DNA of 64,000 nucleotides from CAZAMB01 sp964486335 (GTDB taxonomy: Bacteria; Planctomycetota; Phycisphaerae; UBA1845): NCBI GenBank assembly GCA_964486335.1, contig CAZAMB010000003.1, forward strand, positions 124,001-188,000, read 5' to 3'. A model generated the notes under the pieces. That model saw nothing but the letters and a program-made list of their open reading frames with translations. It ran no database searches and was not told the origin of the DNA. The position numbers were made by a program, and so were the translations under genes. Numbering within the stretch: the first letter of the stretch is position 1; each line of letters opens with the position of its first letter. Below, in pieces: positions 9,307 to 18,455 of this stretch.

Positions 9307-10896
9307 ATGCCCGAACCATCTCGACCCAACGCGCCACCCCCATTTCGAATCCCCAGACGGCCATTGCTTGCTTCCCTGTTTGCGGCGTTGCTCTTGCTTT
9401 CGGTGGCCGTCGGTCTTGTTTATTGGTTCATCATCCGCATCGAAGTGGATGCGGGCGAGATACTGGTACTCGTCAACAAGACAGGAAAATCCATTTCGCC
9501 TGCGCTGGCGGATCGATTCGGTGATCAGGTCGTGCTCTACCCGGAACTCATCCGCACGATCGCCGCTGAAACGGGCAGGTCTGAGTCCGATGTCCTCGAT
9601 GGCTACAAAGGAATCCGCTACGAGGTTTCGACTGAGGGCAGGTATTTTCCCAATCCTTATTTCTACAAGCGTATCAAGATTCCGGCCACGTTCATCGACC
9701 AGAATGAAATGGGCGTCCTGATCCGCCGATTCGGGAAGCCGCTGCCGTTTCCCAAGACGGTCGCCACCGAAGCCGACGAGCGCGGGCCGGTCACGGAAAT
9801 CCTTCGGCCCGGTCGACACAACGTCAATTTGCTGGCGTACGACGTGCAGACGTTTCGGGCGATTCAAATTCCGGAAGGACATGTCGGCGTGGTGACGCTG
9901 CTGAGCGGACTGGATCCGAAGGAAAAGAACACGTTCACCGTCGCACCGGGCGAAAAAGGAGTGCAGCGAGAAACCCTCCCGCCGGGACTTGAGTATTTCA
10001 ATCCCTATCTGAAGCGCATTGAGGTTGTCGACATTCGCAGCCATAAGTATGACATGGTCAACGAGGGCGCGATTCAGTTCCCGTCCAACGATAGTTTCAC
10101 GATCACGATCGAGGGCACGATTGAATGGGCGATTCGTCCGGACCGCGTGGCCGAAGTCAACGTCGCCTACGGGGACGAGACGGATATTCTCAACAAGATC
10201 ATCATTCCCAACACACGGAGCATCGCCCGAATCCAGGGCTCGAAGCTCGAGGCACGGGAGTTCATCAGCGGCAAGACGCGCTCGGCGTTTCAGGATCGGC
10301 TTCTTGCCGAGTTGCGAAGCGAATGCTGGCAACAGGGTATTCAGATTCGATCGGCACTGGTGCGCGACATCCAGCCTCCCGCGGAAATCGCCTCGCTCAT
10401 CAGCAAGCGTGAGCAGGCCGATCAGGAAATCGAGCGATCGACCAACGAAATGAACGAAGCCCGCGCCGAAGCCAAGCTGGTCGAACAGCGCGAGCTTCAA
10501 GAACAGAACAAAGCCTTGGGCGACGCCCGCCGGCAAGTCGTCACACTGGTGAAGAAATCCGAGCAGCGCAAGGTCGTTTCCGTAACGCAGGCCCGTAAGG
10601 AATTCGAAGTGGGCAAGTTGGAACTGGAGGCCGCGACCAAGGAGGCCGACGCGATCCGGTCCCGTGGCAAGGCGGAAGCGGATGTCGTGCTGTTCAACTA
10701 CCAGGCCCAGGCCGAACCGCTCGAAAGGTCGGTCAACGCGTTCGGGAGCGGAACAGCCTATGCCCAGCATTTCTTCCTCCAGCGCATCGCGCCGTCCATC
10801 CAGTCCATTTTGAGCAACACGGACGGCCCGTTCGCGGAGACCTTCAAGCGACTTCAAACTTTCGAATCTCGTCCATCAGTTGGAGGCACACCATGA
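9307..10896 (+). CDS. SPFH/band-7 (prohibitin-like) membrane protein A
   Basis: A 529-residue protein. ATG 9307 is preceded by a near-perfect AAAGGAGG at 9292-9299; the same frame is open further upstream but overlaps the zinc-ribbon gene. One N-terminal transmembrane helix (LLASLFAALLLLSVAVGLVYWF) is followed by SPFH/band-7 sequence (EGHVGVVTLLSG, GTIEWAIRPDRVAEV, NTRSIARIQGS, ISGKTR). A long charged coiled coil rich in Glu, Lys, Arg and Ala follows at about residues 370-470. Before the SPFH core there are repeated units built on a PG-x-x-x-x-NP/NPY theme. Members of this superfamily form oligomeric rings or membrane microdomains. The gene overlaps the next SPFH gene by ATGA, which suggests a hetero-oligomer with fixed stoichiometry. 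Confidence 0.85.
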   Translation: MPEPSRPNAPPPFRIPRRPLLASLFAALLLLSVAVGLVYWFIIRIEVDAGEILVLVNKTGKSISPALADRFGDQVVLYPELIRTIAAETGRSESDVLDGYKGIRYEVSTEGRYFPNPYFYKRIKIPATFIDQNEMGVLIRRFGKPLPFPKTVATEADERGPVTEILRPGRHNVNLLAYDVQTFRAIQIPEGHVGVVTLLSGLDPKEKNTFTVAPGEKGVQRETLPPGLEYFNPYLKRIEVVDIRSHKYDMVNEGAIQFPSNDSFTITIEGTIEWAIRPDRVAEVNVAYGDETDILNKIIIPNTRSIARIQGSKLEAREFISGKTRSAFQDRLLAELRSECWQQGIQIRSALVRDIQPPAEIASLISKREQADQEIERSTNEMNEARAEAKLVEQRELQEQNKALGDARRQVVTLVKKSEQRKVVSVTQARKEFEVGKLELEAATKEADAIRSRGKAEADVVLFNYQAQAEPLERSVNAFGSGTAYAQHFFLQRIAPSIQSILSNTDGPFAETFKRLQTFESRPSVGGTP

Positions 10897-12635
10897 TTCG
10901 ACGATTCATGCTTCCGATGGCGGGACTGTTCCTGGTGGCCGCAGGCGGATTGGGCGCGTTGTTCTGGTTTACGTTTCGCGTTTACGTTCCCGAGGACATG
11001 TGCGCCGTGTTGATTCGAAAATCGGGTACGCCCTTGCCGGCCGGACAGATGGTGGCCACCGAGCCCGGTCAGCGGGGCATTCAGGAAAACGTGCTCGGTC
11101 CCGGACGCTATTTTTATAATCCGGTAATGTGGGATTTCGAGTTGAAACCGTTAACGGTGATTCCAGCCGGTGATCCGAGTACGTGGAATTGGGCTCAGTC
11201 ATCCACCGCCGAAGAGGACGCGCGGCTTCGCAAACAGTCCGCGCCGTTCGGCGGTCAATTGCCACAGATCGGCGTTGTCACGCGGAGGATCGGAAAGTCT
11301 TCCGCGGCGGGCGAAGTCATCGTCAAACGCGACTCCGGCGTTCAGGGCATTCTCGAGGAAGTGCTTACGCCGGGCACCTACAAGATCAACCCTTACGTAT
11401 TCGATGTGCAGATCAATCCCGCAGTCGTGATACCGGCTGGTTTTGTGGGCGTCGTCACAAACCTGTTCGGAACGTCGCCGAAATCAAACGGCGCGGGCGA
11501 AACTGATGTCGACTTCACTTCCCTGACGGATCGACCAGTCGACAGCCAAGCCGAGCTCGCCGCGGGTGGCGACGAATCCGAACAGATTCCCCGGCCGCTC
11601 GCCGAACCCGGCCAACGAGGTACTGTGCGCGACGTTCTCCAGCCCGGTGTCTACTTCATCAATCCGAAGTTGCAGAAGATCACGCTGGTTGAAATCGGCT
11701 TCAATGAGTATTCGCAAGCCAAATCCAGCGGTTCGGGCGACCACCGTATCTCGTTTCCATCCGATACGGGCTACCTGATCAACGTGGAAATCACGGTGAT
11801 CTGGGGCGTTCATCCCAAGCACGCGGCCGAAATCATCAATCAGTTCGGCAACATCGACGGCGTTCTGGACAAGATCATCGGGCCGCAACTTCGCTCCATC
11901 TGTCGAAACATCGGATCCAACTACGCCGCGCGAGATTTCATTCAGGGCGAAAAGCGTGAGTTGTTCCAAAAAGCACTGACGGCGGAGCTACAGCGGATCT
12001 GCCGACGAAAAAACATTGAAGTACTGATCGCGCTGGTTCGGGACATTGAAGTTCACGCTCCCGATGCAGGACCATCCGGCGGCGCCGTCACCGAGGATCT
12101 CAAACGAACGATTCAGCAAAGCTATCTGGCGAACGAAAGTCAGATCACGAAGGACAAACAGCGCGAGGCCGCGGCCGTTCGGGCGCAGCTCGAGGAAGAG
12201 CGAAAAAAAGTTGAAATCGCGCGAGAGACGATTCACGCCGAAACAGGCGTGCGTGTCGCCAATGTTCTGGCTGACGCCGAAAAGCAAGCGGCCGAAGTCG
12301 ATGCACAAGCCATGCTTGAGGTTGCCACCATTCAACAGGAAGTCGCCCAGCTCGCCGCGAAGCGAACGGAAATCATGGGCAAGGCGAAGGCCGACGTGGA
12401 ACGAATGAAGAATGACGCCGAGGCAAAGGGTTATGAGATGCTGATCGGGGCCTTTGGAGGCGGCGAGGCGTACAACCTCTTCACGTTCGCCGAGAACTTC
12501 AAGCCGCAGTCCATTCAGTTGTTCTTTGCGGGAGACGGGACGTTTTGGACCGACCTTTCAAGGCTTCAGGATATCGGCGCTGCAAAGCTGTTGCAACCGT
12601 CCGCGGAATCGACGAACGACGCAAATGGTCGCTAG
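10893..12635 (+). CDS. SPFH/band-7 (prohibitin-like) membrane protein B
   Basis: A 580-residue paralogue of the preceding gene, sharing an ATGA overlap with it. It has one N-terminal transmembrane helix (GLFLVAAGGLGALFWFTF). Three degenerate repeats of the form E/D-x-G-x-x-G-x4-VL-x-PG-x-Y-x-x-NP are visible (RGIQENVLGPGRYFYNP, QGILEEVLTPGTYKINP, RGTVRDVLQPGVYFINP). The band-7 core (VEITVIWGVHPKHAAEI, ICRNIGSNYAARDFI) and a long Ala/Glu/Lys/Arg coiled coil at about 12150-12420 follow. The C-terminal part (IGAFGGGEAYNLFTFAENF) parallels GSGTAYAQHFFLQ in protein A. Likely role: partner in a membrane scaffold; the function in this organism is unknown. It converges on the metallopeptidase gene with only 9 bp between the stops, and no terminator hairpin is visible there. 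Confidence 0.85.
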   Translation: MIRRFMLPMAGLFLVAAGGLGALFWFTFRVYVPEDMCAVLIRKSGTPLPAGQMVATEPGQRGIQENVLGPGRYFYNPVMWDFELKPLTVIPAGDPSTWNWAQSSTAEEDARLRKQSAPFGGQLPQIGVVTRRIGKSSAAGEVIVKRDSGVQGILEEVLTPGTYKINPYVFDVQINPAVVIPAGFVGVVTNLFGTSPKSNGAGETDVDFTSLTDRPVDSQAELAAGGDESEQIPRPLAEPGQRGTVRDVLQPGVYFINPKLQKITLVEIGFNEYSQAKSSGSGDHRISFPSDTGYLINVEITVIWGVHPKHAAEIINQFGNIDGVLDKIIGPQLRSICRNIGSNYAARDFIQGEKRELFQKALTAELQRICRRKNIEVLIALVRDIEVHAPDAGPSGGAVTEDLKRTIQQSYLANESQITKDKQREAAAVRAQLEEERKKVEIARETIHAETGVRVANVLADAEKQAAEVDAQAMLEVATIQQEVAQLAAKRTEIMGKAKADVERMKNDAEAKGYEMLIGAFGGGEAYNLFTFAENFKPQSIQLFFAGDGTFWTDLSRLQDIGAAKLLQPSAESTNDANGR

Positions 12636-12644
12636 GCGACCCAG

Positions 12645-15600
12645 TTACGGCGTCCCGGCACAGACGTTCGGCGCGGAAGGCCCGAGGAACGGATACGAAA
12701 ATCCCTTAAACGCATCAACAACAGCGGCGATATCCAGAAAATTGATGTTCACGTTGACTCCGTTGGCCGGTCGATTCGGCGCAACATCGCATTTGGGCCG
12801 TGACGGCGAACCCCACGAATTCGAAAACCGATCCACGATTCCGGCGATATCGATGAAGTCCACAACTCCATTCGGAGGCAACGCCGAATTCGCTCCAACC
12901 AGATCGCCCCAGATCGCCGTCGTGGATAGTACCACCCCGGACGAATAAGCCGGCGCAAAGAACGGATCGCAATAGTCGCTGATCGCGTCAATCGTGTAGG
13001 TAGCGCAGGGCACGATGTTGCAATCCGAAACCTCGAGCACGCCATTGGGCACGGTCGTCCAATCACGAAACAACGGCGTCGCCCGCAACTCAAACACTCC
13101 CGACGGGATCGTCCCCGCCATGAGCACCTCCGGACCGACCCACATTTCCACGCCGTCAAACGCACTGAAATCCCGGACATTTGGACAATCCGCGGGGCCT
13201 GGCATGGGACCGAAGCGCACACGAAGCGCCACGCCCGTCGCGCGCGGAGGAATTGGCGGCGGAACGATGGACAAATACCGGTTTCTCGGCACATAACAGC
13301 CGCCGGGACAGGCGGCGTCGGGCGCCCCGACCGGAGGCAACGGAATCGAACAATCGCAAACGTCGGGAATTCCATTGGCGTTCGCGTCCGTCTCGATTCC
13401 GGCGGCGATGTCACACTCATCCGGGTTCAGGTTGGCATTGCAATCCGCCGATGCGCCCGTTCCGATCTCGATCGGGTCCGGCACGCCGTTGGGCTGGCAA
13501 TCCTCACACGCATCGATCACGCTGTTGCCGTTCGTGTCTTCAAAGTCCACGGAATATCGAACGGCCACGTTGACGTAACCATTCCCGCAATTCTCCGCGC
13601 CGACCTCGCTGGTCGGAAGAATCTCAATGGTCGCATCGTTATTGCCAATGGCCAGATTGAATAACGAGGCCGGGACCACGATTGTCGCGGCGCTCGGCCA
13701 AAGCGGACAATCCGATGATCCTGACTGAAACACCGATCCGATCGGCACGCCGTTGATGCGAATGTCGAATCGCTCCGCATCTTCGCCAAGGTCAGCAGAA
13801 GCTGTGAAGTACAACGTGACATCGGACGCCGCTCGCGCTGTATGCGGAATCGTCACGCTTCGCGGAGCAGAGAACCCAATCGGCCCCATCGGCCCGGAAA
13901 CGAAACTGCGGACATAATCAAGGTTGTCGGCAAGCCCGCCCTGATCGCAATCGGGACAGTCGTAAACAACAACGTCGTCGATGTACCACCCATCGACGCC
14001 ATTGCAGCCATCCTTGCCAAAGTCGAAACGAAGCTCGATCGTTTCGCCTCCCGTGACGAACCCATTGAGGTCCATGACTGTCGTGCCCCAGCCGCCGCCG
14101 GCTCCCGTCCAGCCCGGCTGACCGGATAGCGGATTAGTGTTGTTGAGCACGAACGGACGAAGAAACGCGCTATACGGATTCTGTTCAAACGCGGTGAAGG
14201 GAATCAGTTGCCACGCGCCACCATTCACTCGGGCGCGAACGTTACCTCCATCAAACGTCGGCTCCGAGGCCATGTAGTGCGAGAATGCCAATCGTACGAA
14301 GTCAACTCCGTTGGGAATTGAAATGACCGGACTGATGAGCGAGTGCACGGCGGACTCGTTTTGAGACGTACAATTCCCTATTGTCGGATCGGCGCAATAC
14401 CAGACCGTCCCGGCGCGGTCGAACGGAAGATCGCCGCTTCGTTGAATCCAGTCGTAAACGCTCGGCGGCCCGCTCGGCCCGGTTGTCGCTACTGACCATC
14501 CGTTGACACCATTCTCGAAATCGTCGGCGAACAGCACGTCCGCCCCGGGGCATGGAAAGGGCGGCGTCGGATCCAACAATGCGATCGCCGCCCCGCAGCG
14601 CCCTTCCGTGTTCAGTTCGACAGCAAGCGACGCTTCTCGAACCTGGTCCGCGTCAGACAACGTGAACATGCCTCCCGATGGAAACCCGGTCCTCGGATCG
14701 TTGGGAAACGTCCCGATCAGGTCCGCCGCCGCTGCATTGAGCGCGTGATACAAGTCCTCGAAATCCGACGCCACAGTCAGGTAGGTCGTTAACGCTCGGT
14801 ACCAGACCGCGCCCGCCTTGATCGGACCGATACCCGTAACCAGTCGCCCGTTGAACAGCTTACCGTCCGTCAACATGGCGAATGCATGATTGGCGATTCC
14901 ACTGCCGCTGTGGACACCGCCGTTGTCGTCCTGATCGCACGTTTGCAGCGGACTGTTCGCCCGATCGGGGTGATTCAGACACGTTGGATTCCACATGTCC
15001 CGAATCGCGCTGCTGAATGCTCCGGCGTCCTCGGCCATCATCCATCGCACGCCGCCCGTGTAGGACGGCGCGGTGCTGCAAGCCGCCCCGCGCAGACTGT
15101 TGGCGGAATCATTCCCCGGACCGGTGGGGTGAGTCGGCCAAAATGGCGGACCGCCCGGTGGACCGACAAAGGCGGCGTTTCCATTAAAGAGATCAATGAG
15201 TTCTCCGAAAATGTCCGAATAGGCCTCGCTGATTTGCCCCGGCTGGTTCTGGTAAATCAAGTTCGCGGTGTATTGCGTCACGCCGTGCAGAAACTCGTGA
15301 GCGACGATGTCGTCCGAAGCCGTCGCAAAACAAAAAACGGATTGCATTCCGGTCCAATAGGCATTCGGACACGGCGCCGCGCCCGAGTTCACGGTCGCAA
15401 CCATCGGGCTTCCCGCGTCATCCAGTCCATCTCGACCGAACGCCCGCCAAAAGTATCCGTGGAAGTCCCCCATGTAATCGTAAGTGGCGTTGGCGTCCGC
15501 CGGTCCTGCCGCCTGCGGATCCCCCTCGCCGCGAACAAGCACGCCCGGAAGCATGACGCCCGCCTGACCATCGTGAACCCTGCGGTCGATTCCAAACTCG

Positions 15601-16280
15601 GTCAGCGACCAACGATCGAGAATGTGACCGGTATTCGCATCGACGAAGCACGCCTCCCGGTAACCCGTCGACGGCAAAGCGCGAACAACGTAATACGCCA
15701 GATGGGCCCCAATCGCCGGGTCGCCGTACCAGCCGGGATCAACAATCATCAGCTCCGCCGATTCGACTTCCGAGTTCTCATCCACCGAAGAACCGCGCGC
15801 GTGTTCGGCCGCCTCAACAGGTCCGATCATCGGGACAACGGAAAAGGTCGGCTTGATGGGACGAAAGTGCCCGTTGGTTGACACAAACTGCCCGCGTGAG
15901 TTCTGATGAACCTTGATTTCGCCTCCCCAGACCGGAACGTCCCGATGAATCTGACCAAACGTCGTGTGACGATGACCAAGGAAGTCCACACGCTCGTTTC
16001 GAACGGCAAGTTCTCGGTCGGCATCCTGAACTCCAAACAGCGAACCGTACTCACGCATGAAATCGCGAGCGCCCGGCGTTTCGGAATCCTTCCGCGCCGA
16101 AACCGCGAAGCCATTCGGTTCCCGAGTCGAAACGAACGTAGCCCAGCCGGTCGCCGACGAGCGTTCAATGACAAAGGCCTCTTCGCCCTTCGCGTCGACA
16201 GACCGCGAAAGCGAGACCAAAACGCCCAGGGCAATTCCAAAGGAGCGTACCGTTGGAATCGCGTGAACATGACATCGCAT
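12645..16280 (-). CDS. Secreted M4-type zinc metallopeptidase with dockerin-like C-terminus
   Basis: A 1211-residue secreted protein. ATG at 16280 follows a purine-rich GGAGGGGG leader; a Sec signal follows (SFGIALGVLVSLSRSVDAKG). Residues ~30-240 look like an FTP/PepSY propeptide (FGQIHRDVPVWGGEIKVH). The catalytic domain has HEFLHG (HExxH) and SEAYSDIFGE (ExxSD), the zinc-ligand pattern of thermolysin (M4). A jelly-roll-like segment (LFADDFENGVNGW...YIDDVVVYD) follows, then Asp/Asn-rich calcium-type repeats (DTNGNSVIDACEDC, DANANGIPDVCDC). It ends with two dockerin-like units (NGVVDFIDIAGIVDRF, NINFLDIAAVVDAF). It probably works outside the cell as a protease, with the tail used for surface retention or assembly. 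Confidence 0.88.
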   Translation of the reverse strand: MRCHVHAIPTVRSFGIALGVLVSLSRSVDAKGEEAFVIERSSATGWATFVSTREPNGFAVSARKDSETPGARDFMREYGSLFGVQDADRELAVRNERVDFLGHRHTTFGQIHRDVPVWGGEIKVHQNSRGQFVSTNGHFRPIKPTFSVVPMIGPVEAAEHARGSSVDENSEVESAELMIVDPGWYGDPAIGAHLAYYVVRALPSTGYREACFVDANTGHILDRWSLTEFGIDRRVHDGQAGVMLPGVLVRGEGDPQAAGPADANATYDYMGDFHGYFWRAFGRDGLDDAGSPMVATVNSGAAPCPNAYWTGMQSVFCFATASDDIVAHEFLHGVTQYTANLIYQNQPGQISEAYSDIFGELIDLFNGNAAFVGPPGGPPFWPTHPTGPGNDSANSLRGAACSTAPSYTGGVRWMMAEDAGAFSSAIRDMWNPTCLNHPDRANSPLQTCDQDDNGGVHSGSGIANHAFAMLTDGKLFNGRLVTGIGPIKAGAVWYRALTTYLTVASDFEDLYHALNAAAADLIGTFPNDPRTGFPSGGMFTLSDADQVREASLAVELNTEGRCGAAIALLDPTPPFPCPGADVLFADDFENGVNGWSVATTGPSGPPSVYDWIQRSGDLPFDRAGTVWYCADPTIGNCTSQNESAVHSLISPVISIPNGVDFVRLAFSHYMASEPTFDGGNVRARVNGGAWQLIPFTAFEQNPYSAFLRPFVLNNTNPLSGQPGWTGAGGGWGTTVMDLNGFVTGGETIELRFDFGKDGCNGVDGWYIDDVVVYDCPDCDQGGLADNLDYVRSFVSGPMGPIGFSAPRSVTIPHTARAASDVTLYFTASADLGEDAERFDIRINGVPIGSVFQSGSSDCPLWPSAATIVVPASLFNLAIGNNDATIEILPTSEVGAENCGNGYVNVAVRYSVDFEDTNGNSVIDACEDCQPNGVPDPIEIGTGASADCNANLNPDECDIAAGIETDANANGIPDVCDCSIPLPPVGAPDAACPGGCYVPRNRYLSIVPPPIPPRATGVALRVRFGPMPGPADCPNVRDFSAFDGVEMWVGPEVLMAGTIPSGVFELRATPLFRDWTTVPNGVLEVSDCNIVPCATYTIDAISDYCDPFFAPAYSSGVVLSTTAIWGDLVGANSALPPNGVVDFIDIAGIVDRFSNSWGSPSRPKCDVAPNRPANGVNVNINFLDIAAVVDAFKGFSYPFLGPSAPNVCAGTP

Positions 16281-16928
16281 CAGCCCCCTCCCTTCCTTGG
16301 GTTGCAAATGGACCTTACATCTAACGGATGGAAGCTCGAACGGGGCCGAAGTACGTCATGTGCCCATTCCGGGGAAGTGCCGCGGCATGGCCCTCGTCCG
16401 CAAAGCAGTCTTTGGCTTCGCATGAAATGCTGCTCCATGCCGACATACCAGAAGCATAACCAATCTTGCGATGCCCCCGCAAGGGCAATATTGGAATAAA
16501 GGCGATGTTTGCCCCGGCGTGAAGTCCGCCCCCGTCCGAAAAACACTGCGGAGGCAAGAGCCACCCACTCCATTGATTTCCAACCTCAATTTCGACAACT
16601 CGAGTGTCGAAAAGTACCGCTTTCTGTCAGTTCTAATGCAAGGCGTGCAAGGCAGGACCGCCCGAACTTTGATTCGTAACGAATCGCAGCGCGAAATTGC
16701 AGAACATCACTTTGAAACGCTGATTCGCCGGCCATCGATTTGTTTACAGGTTGGACCATGGCTGGAAGGACGTCTGATTACTCCACTGGATAAGTTGACA
16801 GGTGTCCCCGGTTGATTTACCACTGCGCGCATTGAGGCATAAAGAGGGACTCTCTTTGAGCGAGTTCGGTTCGCGCGGGCCGTTTCGTCGCAAACGGGTT
16901 CTACTTTCGCCCAACCAAGGAGAACAAG
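16281..16928. other. Intergenic region between divergent secreted-protein genes
   Basis: About 650 bp between the minus-strand metallopeptidase and the plus-strand barrel protein. It should carry both promoters. No convincing gene is seen; the short open frames here lack ribosome sites and recognisable protein sequence. At 16461-16494 there is an imperfect hairpin with an outer CCAAT/ATTGG stem and two alternative inner stems (TTGC/GCAA and TGCCC/GGGCA). It has no T-run and its role is unknown. Confidence 0.5.
16795..16823 (+). promoter_or_regulatory. Possible sigma70-type promoter
   Basis: A perfect TTGACA at 16795-16800 is followed after 17 nt by TACCAC at 16818-16823, a poor -10 match. 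It lies about 105 bp upstream of the barrel-protein start. The -35 match is good and the -10 is weak, so this is only a candidate. Confidence 0.25.
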
Positions 16929-17906
16929 ATGAACGTAAGTTTACGATTGATTGCGGCAGCTGCCGTTGGAATGGCGCTCAGCCTGTGCACATCTGCCGGT
17001 GCAGGACAGACGGTTGTCAAATCGGCCGGGGAAAAGACCGGATCGTCGGGTCCGCTAGCGTTGACGGGATACAACCAGCAGCCGTCGCCGGGTTCCACCA
17101 AAGAAACGACGTCCGTCAAGACGACGGTGTCGAGTGTTTCGTCCTCCTGGGATATCGAGGGGCCGGTATTCCTGCGCAGTGCCGATCCGGAAGAGCCGGG
17201 AGAGCTCGCGATCAAAAATATCTTCGGTTACGGCCACTATCGTCGTGGCGCCGCGGATGAACGCGATGAATACGAATACGAGCTGGAACTCGAATATGGT
17301 CTGATCGAGAATCATGAGTTGATCTTCGAAATGCCTTGGGAGCTTGGCGAGGGACGTGTCCAGGGAAACGGCGACATCACGCTCGGCTGGCATTGGCGAC
17401 TCTGGCAGGAAGACGGACTTCTGCCCGCGTTTGCGATGCGCAATTTCGTTCGTGTACCCAGCGGAGTTGATTCGAGCGGCGTCGATTACATTTGGCGCGG
17501 ACTGATGACCTGGACGCTCGTGCCCGACTCGCTTCGTCTTCATTTCAACCCGTTCCTGGCTTCACTGAACGGTGAAAACACGGAATACAACGAAGACGGG
17601 TGGTGGGGAAACCGCGCAAGGTTTTGGGGCGACGAGGGCAAGGAGGATCGCAATTTCCGCTGGGGAGCCGCCCTCGGCGTGGATTACAAGATTAATGAAA
17701 ATCTGCTGTGGATCACCGATTACCGCTACGAAAACAGCCAAACGGAGAACACGCGGGACAACCACGTTGCCGAACTCGGCCTTGATTGGAAGCTCGACGA
17801 GAGCAACACCATAGGCCTTGCGAGCGAAATCAGCCTCGACGGTGACCACAACGGGCCGGCCGTTACAGGCAAGATTAGCTACATTCATTCACTGAATCTA
17901 AAATAG
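16929..17906 (+). CDS. Putative outer-membrane beta-barrel protein
   Basis: A 325-residue secreted protein with a clear Sec signal (MNVSLRLIAAAAVGMALSLC, cleavage near SAGAGQ). AGGAGAAC precedes the ATG. After a Ser/Thr-rich linker the rest is a run of alternating aromatic and charged strands (YEYELELEYGLIENHELIFE, GDITLGWHWRLW, LLWITDYRYE, AELGLDWKLDES). It ends in the strand KISYIHSLNLK, as in outer-membrane barrels of the MetA/phenol-degradation-like type. The likely role is an outer-membrane pore or structural protein; the substrate is unknown. It is monocistronic, with a strong terminator 46 bp after the stop. Confidence 0.7.
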   Translation: MNVSLRLIAAAAVGMALSLCTSAGAGQTVVKSAGEKTGSSGPLALTGYNQQPSPGSTKETTSVKTTVSSVSSSWDIEGPVFLRSADPEEPGELAIKNIFGYGHYRRGAADERDEYEYELELEYGLIENHELIFEMPWELGEGRVQGNGDITLGWHWRLWQEDGLLPAFAMRNFVRVPSGVDSSGVDYIWRGLMTWTLVPDSLRLHFNPFLASLNGENTEYNEDGWWGNRARFWGDEGKEDRNFRWGAALGVDYKINENLLWITDYRYENSQTENTRDNHVAELGLDWKLDESNTIGLASEISLDGDHNGPAVTGKISYIHSLNLK

Positions 17907-17952
17907 GCTTCGGTTAGGTTCGCAACTCGAATACCGCCATAGAAAACACGTG

Positions 17953-17987
17953 CCGCCGCAAACTGGTATTTGCGGCGGTTTTTTTTT
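17953..17987 (+). terminator. Rho-independent terminator
   Basis: A perfect 10-bp stem (CCGCCGCAAA with TTTGCGGCGG), a 6-nt loop and a run of nine T (17979-17987). It ends the transcript of the barrel-protein gene. Confidence 0.9.
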
Positions 17988-18016
17988 CGAAGCCACGGAA
18001 ATACACCAGGCAAACG

Positions 18017-18379
18017 TCAAGAAAGACCGTCCGACGTGTTTTCTTCAATCAACCGTCTCGGGGCCACGTTGCACCAAGCATCAAAGATTGCGGATCGAAG
18101 TTTCCGGATGTTGTTCTTGTTGATGGAGCCGAGACGTGCCTGCGTGCAGCCTTTCCGGCCCCAACCGCCCTTGATCGGCGAAAAAAGCCTCGGTTCGCTG
18201 CCAACGAATTCCTTCTGTTGCTCCACGGACAGCTTTAGCATGCACCACCATTCGTCGTCACGGGCAAATAACGTTGCGAAGATTTTACCCTTGATCCGGA
18301 AATCCGGATGTCCCATGTGGCTTTGTTCCGTCGCCTGGGGAAGGCTCAATACCAGGCTTCGAAATTCGCCAATGGTCAT
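18017..18379 (-). CDS. MmcQ/YjbR family protein
   Basis: A 120-residue protein starting at ATG 18379 (MTIGEFRSLVLSLP). The pattern (ALSLPQATEQSHMGHPDFR, KIFATLF, MLKLS, then a C-terminal helix WCNVAPRRL) is that of the MmcQ/YjbR-like family. This is a small double-wing-like fold sometimes called DNA-binding, but without a settled function. The open frame extends 180 bp further upstream into the end of the export gene, but that part lacks family sequence. It lies 76 bp downstream of the polysaccharide-export gene on the same strand and may be co-transcribed by chance. Confidence 0.75.
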   Translation of the reverse strand: MTIGEFRSLVLSLPQATEQSHMGHPDFRIKGKIFATLFARDDEWWCMLKLSVEQQKEFVGSEPRLFSPIKGGWGRKGCTQARLGSINKNNIRKLRSAIFDAWCNVAPRRLIEENTSDGLS

Positions 18380-18455
18380 CACCACGCTCCGGCACCAGAA
18401 TGCGGGACCGACCTCACATCGGTTCCGCGCCGGCAATCGCCCAACGAGCCGAAAC

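Noticed and set aside
9145..10857. 570-codon minus-strand frame opposite SPFH gene A
   Set aside because: Antisense shadow of a gene with a perfect ribosome site and clear SPFH motifs.
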